Of a stretch of DNA of 64,000 bases, positions 39,388-48,434 are shown one piece after another; the stretch's first letter is position 1, and each line of letters opens with the position of its first letter. The DNA comes from Ferrimonas futtsuensis DSM 18154 (lineage in GTDB: Bacteria > Pseudomonadota > Gammaproteobacteria > Enterobacterales > Shewanellaceae). The notes below the pieces were generated by a model. That model searched no databases, was not told the origin of the DNA, and worked only from the letters and a program-made list of their open reading frames with translations. The stretch spans positions 62,001 to 126,000 of the forward strand of contig NZ_AUGL01000006.1 in the NCBI RefSeq assembly GCF_000422645.1. The letters run 5' to 3'. Position numbers and translations under genes: made by a program.

Positions 39388-40617
39388 GTGCTAAATCGGT
39401 TGTGGCTGGCGCTGTTTTTTCTGGGAGGGGCCGGTGGCCTGTGGCAATGGCTGATACTGGGCAATGATCAGGTGCTGCCACAGATGATCGCCAGCCTGTT
39501 TGAAATGGCCAAACTGTCGGTGGAGATCCTCATCGGTCTGCTCGGGGTGCTGGCATTGTGGTTGGGGCTGATGCGCATCGGCGAACAGACTGGCCTGATC
39601 CAGGCTCTGTCGCGGTTGCTGACGCCACTGTTCTCCAGACTGATGCCCGAGGTGCCGGCGGGGCATCCCGCCCTGGGATCGGTGACCCTGAACCTGGCCG
39701 CCAATGCCCTGGGGCTGGACAACGCCGCCACCCCCATGGGGCTGAAGGCGATGAAGGATCTGCAGAGCCTCAACCCCAATCCCTCGGTGGCCACCAACGC
39801 CCAGATCCTGTTTTTGGTGCTCAATACCTCGTCGGTGACCCTGCTGCCTGTGACCGTGTTTATGTACCGGGCTCAGCAGGGGGCGGCGCACCCCACGGAT
39901 GTGTTTATCCCGATACTGCTGGCGACCTGTGCCTCGACCCTGGCCGGCCTGTTGGCGGTGTCCCTGGTTCAGCGAATCAATCTGGCGGACCGGGTGGTGT
40001 TGCTGTGGGGCGGCGGCCTGATAGCCGGATTGCTGGCCCTGGTGGCCTACCTGATGACCCTGTCTGCCGAGGGGCTGCAACAGTTCTCCACCCAATCCAG
40101 CGCCCTGGTGCTGTTTGCGGTGGTGATGGGGTTTCTGGGGCTGGCCTGGTACCGGGGCGTCAACGCTTACGACGCCTTTGTCAGCGGGGCCGGGGAGGGG
40201 GTGAAGCTGGTGGTTACCCTGTTGCCCTACCTGCTGGCAATGCTGTTGGCCATCGGCTGGGTCAGGGGATCCGGGGCCCTGGAGGCGCTGCTCGATGCCA
40301 TTCGAGCCCTGTGCGCCGCGGTGGGGGCGGACGCACGCTTCGTGGATGCGTTGCCCACGGCGATGATGAAACCCTTGAGTGGCTCCGGCGCCAGGGCGAT
40401 GATGGTGGAGACAATGAATCACCACGGGGCCGATTCCTTCGCCGGGCGTCTGGCCGCCATGTTCCAGGGCTCCACCGAGACCACCTTCTATGTCCTGGCG
40501 GTCTATTTCGGCTCAGTGGGCATACGCAACGGACGCCATGCGGTGGCCTGCGGTTTGACCGCCGACGCCGCCGCCATTCTCACCGCCATCGCCGTGGCCT
40601 ACCTGTTCTACGGCTGA
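39388..40617 (+). CDS. SpmA-SpmB fusion membrane protein (Gate domains)
   Basis: The product joins two nucleoside-recognition (Gate) domains that are separate proteins SpmA and SpmB in Bacillus. The N-terminal half has LGSVTLNLAANALGLDNAATPMGLKAM, an SpmA signature; the C-terminal half has TALPTAMMKPLSGSGARAM-like and FQGSTETTFYVLAVYFG segments of SpmB. About eight to ten membrane helices are visible. I chose GTG 39388 (MLNRLWLALFF), with AAGG ten nt before; ATG 39334 is in frame but its extra 18 residues are polar, and further upstream the frame overlaps rsmF. The role in non-sporulating bacteria is unknown; transport is likely. Confidence 0.85.
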   Translation: MLNRLWLALFFLGGAGGLWQWLILGNDQVLPQMIASLFEMAKLSVEILIGLLGVLALWLGLMRIGEQTGLIQALSRLLTPLFSRLMPEVPAGHPALGSVTLNLAANALGLDNAATPMGLKAMKDLQSLNPNPSVATNAQILFLVLNTSSVTLLPVTVFMYRAQQGAAHPTDVFIPILLATCASTLAGLLAVSLVQRINLADRVVLLWGGGLIAGLLALVAYLMTLSAEGLQQFSTQSSALVLFAVVMGFLGLAWYRGVNAYDAFVSGAGEGVKLVVTLLPYLLAMLLAIGWVRGSGALEALLDAIRALCAAVGADARFVDALPTAMMKPLSGSGARAMMVETMNHHGADSFAGRLAAMFQGSTETTFYVLAVYFGSVGIRNGRHAVACGLTADAAAILTAIAVAYLFYG

Positions 40618-40638
40618 GGATGTCAGGCCAGAACTAAC

Positions 40639-40663
40639 AAGGCCCGCCGATGGCGGGCCTTGT
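40639..40663. terminator. Hairpin between convergent spmAB and letB
   Basis: AAGGCCCGCC / GGCGGGCCTT with a three-nt loop lies between the two stop codons (40617 and 40669). It has only a short T stretch, but is strong and placed to serve both genes. Confidence 0.7.
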
Positions 40664-40668
40664 CAGGT

Positions 40669-43263
40669 TCAGAACACCGGCTTCCATTCGAGCCAGGTGT
40701 CTCTGGAACTCTCATGGAGGGGAAAACGGTCCAGGGTGGAGGCCCGGTTGCCGTCGTCGGTACTCTCCTGGGTGGCAAAGGCGATGCCCCCCATCAGCAG
40801 GGTATCCAGCGACTCGGTGTGGATCTCGGCGCCGCTGAACAGCCCCAGTTTCACCGTCAGGCCGCTGGCGTTCCAGAAGCGGCTCGAGCGGTTGACCAGG
40901 TGACGGTACTGGGGCTCCAGTTCGATGGTGATCTCCACCTGGGTGGCGTCCTCGGCCAGCCCTTGCTTGACCACCTTGCCCACCGGGATCTGCCGGTAGA
41001 GCACCGGACTGCCGATTCGCACAGATCCCAGCTGAGGCTGGGTCAGCACCAGGCGCAGCGCCTGGGATCGGGCGTCCGGCGCGGGTTCGCTGGGCAGGGC
41101 GGTAAACCGGGTTTGCCCTTGAGCGCCGACCGGGCCGGGCAGGGCAGCCAGGTGGTTGCCCAGTACCAGGTTGGAGAGGTTCTTGGTGTTGCCAAATCCG
41201 ATCTCCGCTTCGGCCAGGTAATAGCGCGCGCCGTCGACGGCGAAACGGTCAGCCCACTTGGGATCCAGCGCCAGGGTGGCGGTCAGGGTCGACAATTCGG
41301 CATTGAGGCTGACCCGCTCAACCTTACCCAACCTCTGCTGGTGGTACTTCACCGGCGCTCCGGGCTGAAGATCGGCATCGGCCCCCAGGGTGATCTGAAT
41401 GCGCATGGCGGGCGTCAGCGCGTCATCTCGGTTGGCATAGAGCCAGCGATCGCGTTGCGGCTGTTCCATCCCTTCGAGGTTATCGAAGGCGATACCACCG
41501 CGCAGCAGAGCCATGGCCGCGGCAGTGTCCACCTCGAAATCGGTCAATGAGCCTTGGATGCGAACCCCGGAGTAGCGCCAGAATCGACTGGCGTTGGAGA
41601 ACAGCCTGGCGTAGTCGCCATCCAGGGTGAGGCTCACCTGGAACCCCTCCTTGGCCAGGCGCACCTTTTCAACCTGACCCACCTCCAGTTGGCGGTAGTA
41701 AACCGGGGCGCCGGGGGCCAAACCATCGGCCTGATCTGCGGTGAGCCTGAGCCACAAGGGCTGGGTGGACTGTTGCGAGCCGGGACGGTCCAGCAGCGGG
41801 TAGCCGCCCTCCCGGGCCTGAGTGTCCGCCTGGCCCTTGGAAAAGGCGATGCCGCCGGAGACAAGCTGCTGCAGCGGATCGGCTTCCACGGTCAGGGTGG
41901 ACAGATCCGCCTGCACCCGAACGCCCTGGGTCAGCCAAAACTGACTGTCACTGCCCAGCAAGGCGTCATAGGGGGCATTCAGCCAGAGCTTGACGCTGAT
42001 TCTGTCCTGTTGGTCCAGGCCCAGGCTCAGCACTTCGCCCACCTGCAGCTGGTTGTAGTGCACCGGGGAGCCTTCACTCAGGCCGGCCGCGTCCCGCCGG
42101 AACAGGGTGACGGCCTGGCCCTGGCGGGCTTCGTCCGGCTTGCTGGCTTCGAGCAGGAACTGGTCCTGAGGGGCGCCGCTGCCGACAGCAACATTAATGA
42201 AATCCCCCAGCACCAGGTTGCCCAGGTGCCGGACACCGCGCAGGGACAGCTGGCCCTTGACCTGCCAGAAACGGGTACCCGTCACCAGAATGTGGCGGTA
42301 ACTGTCGCGGATGGCGCCGGTGAGGGAGACGCGGTTGCCGTTGACGCGGATATCGGTCAGTTCGCCGACGTCCACCCCCAGCAGTCGGATCTTGCTGCCC
42401 ACCTTAAGCCCTTCGGCGCTGGCGGCGTCAAAGTCGACGAATTGGTCCTGGGTGGCCGCGTCTCTGTTTTCATAGAGGCGGAAGCTGCTGCCACTCCTGG
42501 CCTGGGGGCTGGCTTCCGGGGAGTCAAAGGCAACCCCGCCGGTCAGCAGGCTGGCGATGCTCTCGAGCTCCAGCTTGACGCCGGCGAGAGAGGCGTTGGC
42601 GGACAGCCCCGAGACGTTCCAGAAGTGGGAGCTCTCCTTCACCAGCGGGGCGTAGTTGGCATCAATCTGGGCGGTGACCCGTACCTTTTTGCTCTGGGGA
42701 TCCAGCCGGGACTGGAGGATGCTGCCTACCTTGATCTGCTGGAAGTAGACCCCGGAACCCGCATCCAGAGAGCCGCCTTTATCGGCAATCAGCTGAATCA
42801 GGGTGGAGTCTTCCTCGGACGTGGGGGCCATGATGTCCGCCTCAAACCGGAGCAGCCTGTCCCCCTCGCCGGGTTTCATGGCGATGTAGTTACCGGAGAA
42901 CAGCGCATCGAGTCCCTCGACGCCGGTCAGTGAAGCCTTGGGGCTCACCAGCCAGAAGCGAGTCTGGTCCCTGAGCAGGTCATCCACCGTGTGCTCCATC
43001 TTGACGGTAACGTTCACCGACAGGCGATCGGGGTTGAGGGAGACCTCCTGCACCATACCCACCACCAGGCCCTGGAACTTCACCAGAGTCTTGCGGGCCT
43101 CGATGCCGTTAGCGTCGGGGAAGCGAATGGTGATCTCCGTGCCCTGCTGCTTAACGTAGGTAAAAAGCAGCCAGGCGCCCAGTACCGTGGCCAATATGGG
43201 CAGGATCCAGATGGGGGAGAGCAGACGCTTGCGTCGCACCCGGGCTGACTGGTTATTGTTCAT
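40669..43263 (-). CDS. letB: Lipid transport protein LetB, seven MCE domains
   Basis: LetB (YebT) forms a hexameric tunnel of stacked MCE rings that bridges the periplasm for lipids. The 864 residues start with an RKR patch and one membrane helix (about 15-37), then seven MCE domains, each with a (V/I)-G-V-x-(V/L) core such as LVKFQGLVVGMVQEV, VYFQQIKVGSIL, IRLLGVDVGELTDI, VHYNQLQVGEVLSL, VYYRQLEVGQVEKV, VKYHQQRLGKVERV and VLYRQIPVGKVVKQ. Seven domains and the length equal E. coli LetB (877). It overlaps the upstream letA half by 11 nt. Confidence 0.95.
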   Translation of the reverse strand: MNNNQSARVRRKRLLSPIWILPILATVLGAWLLFTYVKQQGTEITIRFPDANGIEARKTLVKFQGLVVGMVQEVSLNPDRLSVNVTVKMEHTVDDLLRDQTRFWLVSPKASLTGVEGLDALFSGNYIAMKPGEGDRLLRFEADIMAPTSEEDSTLIQLIADKGGSLDAGSGVYFQQIKVGSILQSRLDPQSKKVRVTAQIDANYAPLVKESSHFWNVSGLSANASLAGVKLELESIASLLTGGVAFDSPEASPQARSGSSFRLYENRDAATQDQFVDFDAASAEGLKVGSKIRLLGVDVGELTDIRVNGNRVSLTGAIRDSYRHILVTGTRFWQVKGQLSLRGVRHLGNLVLGDFINVAVGSGAPQDQFLLEASKPDEARQGQAVTLFRRDAAGLSEGSPVHYNQLQVGEVLSLGLDQQDRISVKLWLNAPYDALLGSDSQFWLTQGVRVQADLSTLTVEADPLQQLVSGGIAFSKGQADTQAREGGYPLLDRPGSQQSTQPLWLRLTADQADGLAPGAPVYYRQLEVGQVEKVRLAKEGFQVSLTLDGDYARLFSNASRFWRYSGVRIQGSLTDFEVDTAAAMALLRGGIAFDNLEGMEQPQRDRWLYANRDDALTPAMRIQITLGADADLQPGAPVKYHQQRLGKVERVSLNAELSTLTATLALDPKWADRFAVDGARYYLAEAEIGFGNTKNLSNLVLGNHLAALPGPVGAQGQTRFTALPSEPAPDARSQALRLVLTQPQLGSVRIGSPVLYRQIPVGKVVKQGLAEDATQVEITIELEPQYRHLVNRSSRFWNASGLTVKLGLFSGAEIHTESLDTLLMGGIAFATQESTDDGNRASTLDRFPLHESSRDTWLEWKPVF

Positions 43264-43876
43264 GGTGATATTCGAGGTCCCAGAGTAAGCGTGTGTCGAT
43301 GGATTTGGCGGCCAGTTGGGTAAACAGGATCACCATGGCAAAGAAGGTGGCGGCGGGCGCCGGCTTGGCATCCAGCAACTGCCCCATGTTGATCAGGCTG
43401 GCAACGATGCCAATGACAAAGAGGTCCAGCATCGACCAACGGCCGATAAATTCGATTACGTGGTAGAAGATCATCAACCAGCGTCGTGATAGCCGCAGCT
43501 TCAGGGTGATGGCCACCAGGATGATGCTCAGGCCAACGATCTTCATTACCGGCACCAGAATACTGGCAATGAACACGATGATGGCGATCCCCACCATCTC
43601 CGATTCCACCAGAGAGATGATGCCGCTGAATATGGTGTCGTAACCGGTCACCCCCTGGTTGGTCACCTGGGTGATGGGGTAGAAGTTGGCCGGGAAGATC
43701 ATGATGACCGCGGTGACCAGCAAGGCCCAGGCATACTGCAGGCTGTAGGGGCGTCGCGGGTTGACCTGGGTGTGGCAACGGGGACAGTAGTCGGTGGCGA
43801 CCACGATGTTGTGGCAGCCCCGGCACAGTGTCCAGCTGCGGTCGATGCCCCGCTCAGAGAAGGAATTGCTCTTCAT
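43253..43876 (-). CDS. LetA second half (PqiA domain, membrane)
   Basis: In E. coli LetA (YebS) is one 427-residue protein with two PqiA domains; here each is its own gene, and this 207-residue product is the C-terminal one. It has its own zinc-ribbon CxxC pairs (CRGC near residue 18 and CPRC near 31) and four membrane helices, with IFPANFYPITQV in the first and the MLDLFVIGIVASLINMGQL helix typical of the domain. It overlaps letB by 11 nt and the other half by 23 nt, so all three are translated as a unit. LetA is the inner-membrane partner of LetB. Confidence 0.88.
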   Translation of the reverse strand: MKSNSFSERGIDRSWTLCRGCHNIVVATDYCPRCHTQVNPRRPYSLQYAWALLVTAVIMIFPANFYPITQVTNQGVTGYDTIFSGIISLVESEMVGIAIIVFIASILVPVMKIVGLSIILVAITLKLRLSRRWLMIFYHVIEFIGRWSMLDLFVIGIVASLINMGQLLDAKPAPAATFFAMVILFTQLAAKSIDTRLLWDLEYHHEQ

Positions 43877-44465
43877 ACTTCTGCCACATCAGGTCTCGGT
43901 TATATTCATACTGCACGTAGAACACCATTATAAACAGCAGCATAAAGCAAAAAGTTCCCCACCCGAAGTGGAGGTCGGCGAAGTCGCCCAACTTGAATGC
44001 CGCCACAAAGAAACTGATGAGGTACACCTCCAGCATGGCCACCTCGTCCAACATGGGGTGCCACTTGATCAGTTGCCTGAGTGCGGTTTTGCCTGTGCCC
44101 AGCTTAAGCAGAACCAGTTGCAACAGTATGGAGGTCAGCAGCAGCAGCGGCGCCAACACCCCGGCAACGAAGATGGCGGTGCCCACCAGCCAGAACCCCT
44201 GCTCGAAGGTGATGACGGCGCCAAAGGCGATGGTGGCCTGGCGGACGCTGCCCAGCAGAGTCACTTCCAGAATCGGCAACAGGTTGGCGGGAATGAACAG
44301 CAGCAGGGCAGTGATCACCAGGGCGGTCAGGGCGTCCAGATCGCAGTAGGGAGAGTCGACCAGCCTGCTGTGGCAGCGGGGACAGAACAGCCTCATCCCT
44401 TTGGGCAGGGCACGACGACGGACAATCTGGTCGCAATGCGGGCACAAAATGGAGCAATTTGACAA
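43854..44465 (-). CDS. LetA first half (PqiA domain, membrane)
   Basis: The 203 residues hold zinc-ribbon pairs CPHC and CPRC at the N-terminus (residues 8-31) and four membrane helices; LLLFIPANLLPILEV and HPMLDEVAMLEVYLISFFVA are the PqiA signatures. The start appears to be TTG at 44465; no ATG in frame would keep the first zinc pair, and there is no clear ribosome site, so the start is uncertain. Being separate from the second half is not a frameshift artefact: the two frames overlap and each carries a full domain with its own zinc ribbon. Confidence 0.85.
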   Translation of the reverse strand: MSNCSILCPHCDQIVRRRALPKGMRLFCPRCHSRLVDSPYCDLDALTALVITALLLFIPANLLPILEVTLLGSVRQATIAFGAVITFEQGFWLVGTAIFVAGVLAPLLLLTSILLQLVLLKLGTGKTALRQLIKWHPMLDEVAMLEVYLISFFVAAFKLGDFADLHFGWGTFCFMLLFIMVFYVQYEYNRDLMWQKYEEQFLL

Positions 44466-44578
44466 AGTTTACCGCCACTTAGCTGTGATTAACTCCACTA
44501 TGATAGCGAACTCAATGGCAAATTCGTCACTTTTTACCCAAATACCCCGGTAAATTTGGTCGAACCAGTGTTGCGGGC

Positions 44579-44607
44579 TTGACTGACTTGGCAGAAACTG
44601 GGTTAAT
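44579..44607 (+). promoter_or_regulatory. Probable promoter of msrC
   Basis: TTGACT (44579-44584) and GTTAAT (44602-44607) are 17 nt apart. The -35 matches consensus at five of six bases and the -10 at four. It lies 31 nt before the msrC start. Confidence 0.55.
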
Positions 44608-44638
44608 GACAACCTTATGTGAATGAACCGCCGAAAAG

Positions 44639-45121
44639 ATGTCCAGTTCCAATCAGAATCCCTATGCCACTTTGGCTAAACAGGCCGAAGCGCTGATCGA
44701 GGGTGAACCCAATCTCATCGCCAACCTGGCTAATATCTCCGCACTGATATTCAACTCCGTATCCGACCTCAACTGGGCCGGATTTTATTTATTGGAGGAT
44801 CAGGATACGCTGGTGTTGGGGCCATTCCAGGGTCAGGTCGCCTGTGTTCGCATCCCAGTGGGACGCGGCGTGTGTGGCACTGCCGTTGCCGAAGACGCAA
44901 CACAGTTGGTGGAAGATGTGCACGCCTTCCCGGGACACATCGCTTGCGATGCCGCCAGTAACTCTGAGATTGTGGTGCCTGTGCACTGTCAGGGGAAGGT
45001 GATTGGGGTACTGGATATCGACAGCCCGGTGCATGGCCGGTTCAAAGAGGAGGAACGTGTAGGCTTCGAAGCCCTGGTTTCTGCTCTGGAACAACACCTG
45101 AATAAGGTGGGCCTGAAGTGA
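44639..45121 (+). CDS. msrC: Free methionine-(R)-sulfoxide reductase
   Basis: This GAF-domain enzyme (YebR) reduces free methionine-R-sulfoxide with electrons from thioredoxin. The 160 residues fit the family length. The cysteines lie in QVACVRIPVGRGVCGTAV and GHIACDAASNSEIVVPV, the redox and catalytic positions of fRMsr; LNWAGFYLL and GVLDIDSP complete the signature. It is divergent from letA and followed, with a 4-nt overlap, by a small acidic unknown gene. Confidence 0.93.
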   Translation: MSSSNQNPYATLAKQAEALIEGEPNLIANLANISALIFNSVSDLNWAGFYLLEDQDTLVLGPFQGQVACVRIPVGRGVCGTAVAEDATQLVEDVHAFPGHIACDAASNSEIVVPVHCQGKVIGVLDIDSPVHGRFKEEERVGFEALVSALEQHLNKVGLK

Positions 45122-45417
45122 AGGAGCTGGTAACCATTCACAGCTACCTCGCCGACCCCGAAGGGGTGGGCGATTGGGAAGGCGAAGAGGAACTGGCGGC
45201 AGATAACCTCAATCGCCTCTATCATGCAGTTTATGACGCGGCCGATGACGACATGGATCCCGCTTCCTTGGAAGCGATGCTGGAAACCATCTGGCCCTAT
45301 TGGCAACACAATCCCGAACTTACGGAGTTGGATGATGAGATGATCGAGGGGTTTGTCGATTCCCTCTACGAGCATTTCAACAACAGTTCGGGTCAGGATG
45401 AATTTGATGACTACTGA
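45118..45417 (+). CDS. Small acidic protein of unknown function
   Basis: The GTG at 45118 overlaps the msrC stop (GTGA), and the 3' end overlaps proQ by 11 nt, so the gene is embedded in a translationally coupled unit. The 99-residue product is very acidic (DDDMDPASLEAMLETIWPYW, EFDDY tail), soluble and mostly helical, with no cysteine and no signal. I do not recognise a family. Codon use is like its neighbours, and the coupling on both sides makes it very probably a real gene. A partner role for msrC or ProQ would be a guess. Confidence 0.75.
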   Translation: MKELVTIHSYLADPEGVGDWEGEEELAADNLNRLYHAVYDAADDDMDPASLEAMLETIWPYWQHNPELTELDDEMIEGFVDSLYEHFNNSSGQDEFDDY

Positions 45418-46054
45418 GAACCAAACCAAGCTTTCCGACATCAAGGCGGTAATCGCCTTTCTGTGTGAAAAGTTCCCTAACTGCTTCAGTCAGGAAGGCG
45501 ATGCCAAACCGCTGAAGATCGGCCTGTTTCAGGAGCTGGCGGAGAACCTGGCAGACGACGAGCGCGTGAGCAAGACTCAGCTGCGCCAGGCGATGCGTCG
45601 CTACACCAACAGCTGGCGCTACCTGCGTTCCGTTAAAGAGGGTGTACAGCGGGTGGACCTGGAGGGTAACCCCTGCGGCGAGATCGACGCTCAGCACGTC
45701 GAACACGCACAGCAGGCTCTGAAAGAGAGCCAGGAACGTGCCAAAGAGCGCAAGGCTGCACAAAAGCCTCAGGGTGACAAAGGAACCCCGGCGGCAAATA
45801 AACGGTCTAAGCTGAAGGGTAAACCTTCCGGCGCCCCGCGCAACAAGCCTGAAGGTGCCAAACGTCCCGCGAAACCGCGCCCCGAACTGAAGAGTGTCGA
45901 GGTCGGTGCCTTAAGCGTGGACCAGAAAGTTAAAGTTCAGCTGGGCCGAGCTCCGGCAAACGGTGTGGTGGTAGACATCAACAAAGATGACGTTCAGGTT
46001 CGCCTGGATTCCGGGATGACCATTAAGGTTAAAGCGTCCCACATCCGCATCTAA
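45407..46054 (+). CDS. proQ: RNA chaperone ProQ
   Basis: ProQ binds structured small RNAs and mRNA 3' ends. The ATG at 45407 (MTTENQTKLSDIK) has AGGA eight nt before and gives 215 residues. The N-terminal FinO/ProQ domain (about 1-115) has AFLCEKFPNCFS, LKIGLFQEL and RRYTNSWRYLRSV; a basic, Lys/Pro-rich linker follows (KRSKLKGKPSGAPRNK); the C-terminal Tudor-like domain ends VQVRLDSGMTIKVKASHIRI. It is followed by prc after 31 nt, as in E. coli. Confidence 0.97.
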   Translation: MTTENQTKLSDIKAVIAFLCEKFPNCFSQEGDAKPLKIGLFQELAENLADDERVSKTQLRQAMRRYTNSWRYLRSVKEGVQRVDLEGNPCGEIDAQHVEHAQQALKESQERAKERKAAQKPQGDKGTPAANKRSKLKGKPSGAPRNKPEGAKRPAKPRPELKSVEVGALSVDQKVKVQLGRAPANGVVVDINKDDVQVRLDSGMTIKVKASHIRI

Positions 46055-46085
46055 AACCGAGTCGGCTTTAAGGAGTAAAGCACTT

Positions 46086-48149
46086 ATGGTGAAAACGAGT
46101 CTCAAGATGACAACATTGGCCACCTTGTTCACTGGCGCCCTGTTCAGTGTCCAGGCCCTGGCCCTCTCCCCGGTCATCTCTGAGGAGGAGATTCCTGTCC
46201 TGAGCCAGGAGGCGCAACATAAGGTCGCCAGCAAACGGATCACCAATCTGTTTACTCGTTCCCACTACCGTAAGTTCGCCATGGACCAGGCGTTCTCCGG
46301 TGAGATCTTTGATCGTTACCTGGAGCAGCTCGACTACAACAAGAGCATCTTTACCCAGGCCGACATCGATGGCTTCCGCCAATATCGAAACACCTTCGGC
46401 AGCGTGATTGCCAAGGGTGAAATGAAGGACGCCTACGCCATCTATCAGCAGGCGCTGGATAAGCGTTACCAGAGATTCAGCTATGCCCTGAAGCTTCTGG
46501 AGTCTCCCTTTGATTTCACCAAAGAGGGCGACAAATACTACTTCGACCGTGAAGAGTCTCCCTGGGCCTCCAGTGAAGCCCAGTTGGATGAACTTTGGCG
46601 TCAGCGCGTCAAAAACGACGCCCTGAACCTGAAGATGACCGGCAAAGAGTGGCCTGAGATCAAAGAGATACTTGGAAAGCGTTACAACAACGCTCTCAAG
46701 CGCCTGAGTCAGACCCACAGCGAAGACGTGTTCCAGAATGTGATGGGCGCCTTTGCCTATACCATTGAGCCCCACACAAGCTACCTGTCTCCCCGCAATG
46801 CGGATCGTTTCCAGACCGAGATGAACCTGTCCCTGGAAGGGATTGGTGCCGTATTGCAGGTGGAGGATGACTACACCACCATCCGCTCCCTGGTGCCAGG
46901 CGGCCCCGCGGACAAGAGCGGTGGCGTCAAACCCGAGGATCGCATCATCAGTGTGGGTCAGGAGGGTGAGAAGCCGGTGGATGTGATCGGCTGGCGCCTG
47001 GATGATGTGGTTGACCTCATCAAGGGTCCCAAGGGCACCAAGGTGACTCTGGAGATCCTGCCCAAGAAGGGCGGTAACAACGCCAAGCCCAAGTCGGTGG
47101 TGATTGTCCGCGACAAGGTGAAGCTGGAAGACCGCGCGGTGAAGTCCGAGGTTTACGTTCCCGACCAGGGTCCGAACCAGGGACGCCGTATCGGTGTCAT
47201 CGAGATCCCCAGCTTCTACGTGAACATCAGCCAGGATGTGTCCAAGGAGCTTGAGAAACTGGAGCAGGAGAACGTCGAAGCGATTCTCATCGATCTGAGG
47301 AACAACGGCGGTGGCTCCCTGTCTGAAGCGACTCTGCTGACCGGCCTGTTTATTTCTCAGGGCCCGGTGGTTCAGATTCGCGATCAGCGTGGCCGCATCA
47401 ACATCAACCGTGACAGTGACGGTCGCATCAGCTACGACGGTCCCCTGACCGTGCTGGTGAACCGCTACAGTGCGTCTGCGTCCGAGATCTTCGCGGCGGC
47501 GATGCAGGACTACGGCCGGGCCATGGTGATTGGCGAGCCCACCTTCGGTAAGGGAACGGTTCAGCAGCACCGCAGCCTGGGCAAATCCTACGACCTGTTT
47601 GAAAAGCCCATGGGCCACGTGCAGTACACCATTGCTCGTTTCTACCGCATCAATGGTGGCAGCACTCAGATCAAGGGGGTGACCCCGGACATCGAGTTCC
47701 CCAGCTTCTTCGAGCCCGGTGAGTATGGAGAGTCTCAGGAGGACAATGCGCTGCCGTGGGATACCGTCCCCAAGGCCAGTTACCAATCCCTGAACCTGGT
47801 GCCTCAAACCATGGTGTCCAGTCTCAGCGACAACTATGCGAAGCGCACCGAGTCCAATCCCGAGTTCGGTTACCTGGCGGAGGATATTGCCACCTACCGG
47901 GTCGAGAAGGACAAAGGTTATGTCTCGCTGGTCCTTGCCGAGCGTAAGGCCAAGGAGCAGGAGGAGGACGACCAGGCCCTGGCCCGCATCAACGAGCGTC
48001 GCGCCCGTAACGATGAGGCGCCCATCAAGTCCCTGGACGATGAACCAGAGACAGACAGTGATGAGCAGGATAACGACTACCTGCTGGCGGAGTCCGCCAA
48101 CATCACCCTGGACATGGTGGACTGGACCCGACTCGCCAAACAGAAGTGA
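46086..48149 (+). CDS. prc: Tail-specific carboxy-terminal protease Prc
   Basis: Prc is a periplasmic protease that degrades ssrA-tagged proteins and, with NlpI, the murein hydrolase MepS. The 687 residues start with a signal peptide (to about residue 26), then a helical N-domain, one PDZ domain (about 249-330, with LSLEGIGAVLQVEDD) and the S41 protease core. The catalytic Ser464 in SASASEIF, Asp475 in MQDYG and Lys489 in FGKGTVQ have the same spacing as Ser452/Asp463/Lys477 of E. coli. The C-terminus is acidic (ETDSDEQDND) before a last helix. Confidence 0.98.
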   Translation: MVKTSLKMTTLATLFTGALFSVQALALSPVISEEEIPVLSQEAQHKVASKRITNLFTRSHYRKFAMDQAFSGEIFDRYLEQLDYNKSIFTQADIDGFRQYRNTFGSVIAKGEMKDAYAIYQQALDKRYQRFSYALKLLESPFDFTKEGDKYYFDREESPWASSEAQLDELWRQRVKNDALNLKMTGKEWPEIKEILGKRYNNALKRLSQTHSEDVFQNVMGAFAYTIEPHTSYLSPRNADRFQTEMNLSLEGIGAVLQVEDDYTTIRSLVPGGPADKSGGVKPEDRIISVGQEGEKPVDVIGWRLDDVVDLIKGPKGTKVTLEILPKKGGNNAKPKSVVIVRDKVKLEDRAVKSEVYVPDQGPNQGRRIGVIEIPSFYVNISQDVSKELEKLEQENVEAILIDLRNNGGGSLSEATLLTGLFISQGPVVQIRDQRGRININRDSDGRISYDGPLTVLVNRYSASASEIFAAAMQDYGRAMVIGEPTFGKGTVQQHRSLGKSYDLFEKPMGHVQYTIARFYRINGGSTQIKGVTPDIEFPSFFEPGEYGESQEDNALPWDTVPKASYQSLNLVPQTMVSSLSDNYAKRTESNPEFGYLAEDIATYRVEKDKGYVSLVLAERKAKEQEEDDQALARINERRARNDEAPIKSLDDEPETDSDEQDNDYLLAESANITLDMVDWTRLAKQK

Positions 48150-48163
48150 TGCTCTGTTGATTG

Positions 48164-48190
48164 AAAAAAGGCCGCTTAGCGGCCTTTTTT
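48164..48190 (+). terminator. Rho-independent terminator of prc
   Basis: AAAAAAGGCCGC / GCGGCCTTTTTT with a three-nt loop, 14 nt after the stop. Confidence 0.92.
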
Positions 48191-48434
48191 ACGTCTGCAG
48201 GGATCGTTTGTGATCCTGCTCTCATTCCGACGCCCGCGCCATGGGGGCTCGCCAGGTCAGACGATGTCACTGGCCCTTGCCTCACCGGATGGGGGTTTCT
48301 CCTGCCAAGTCGCCATGCGTCCGCCTAGTCAGGGAGCAACAGCTATGGTAAAGCTATAATAAATAAACAATATATTAACAAAAATCGCCGGGTGCATGCC
48401 CATGCAGCGAGGTCGCGGCGGAGGGAGTCACAAG

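Noticed and set aside
44104-44478. Alternative frame over the start of the first letA half
   Set aside because: It lacks the CxxC zinc pairs and membrane helices that the 43854-44465 frame clearly encodes.
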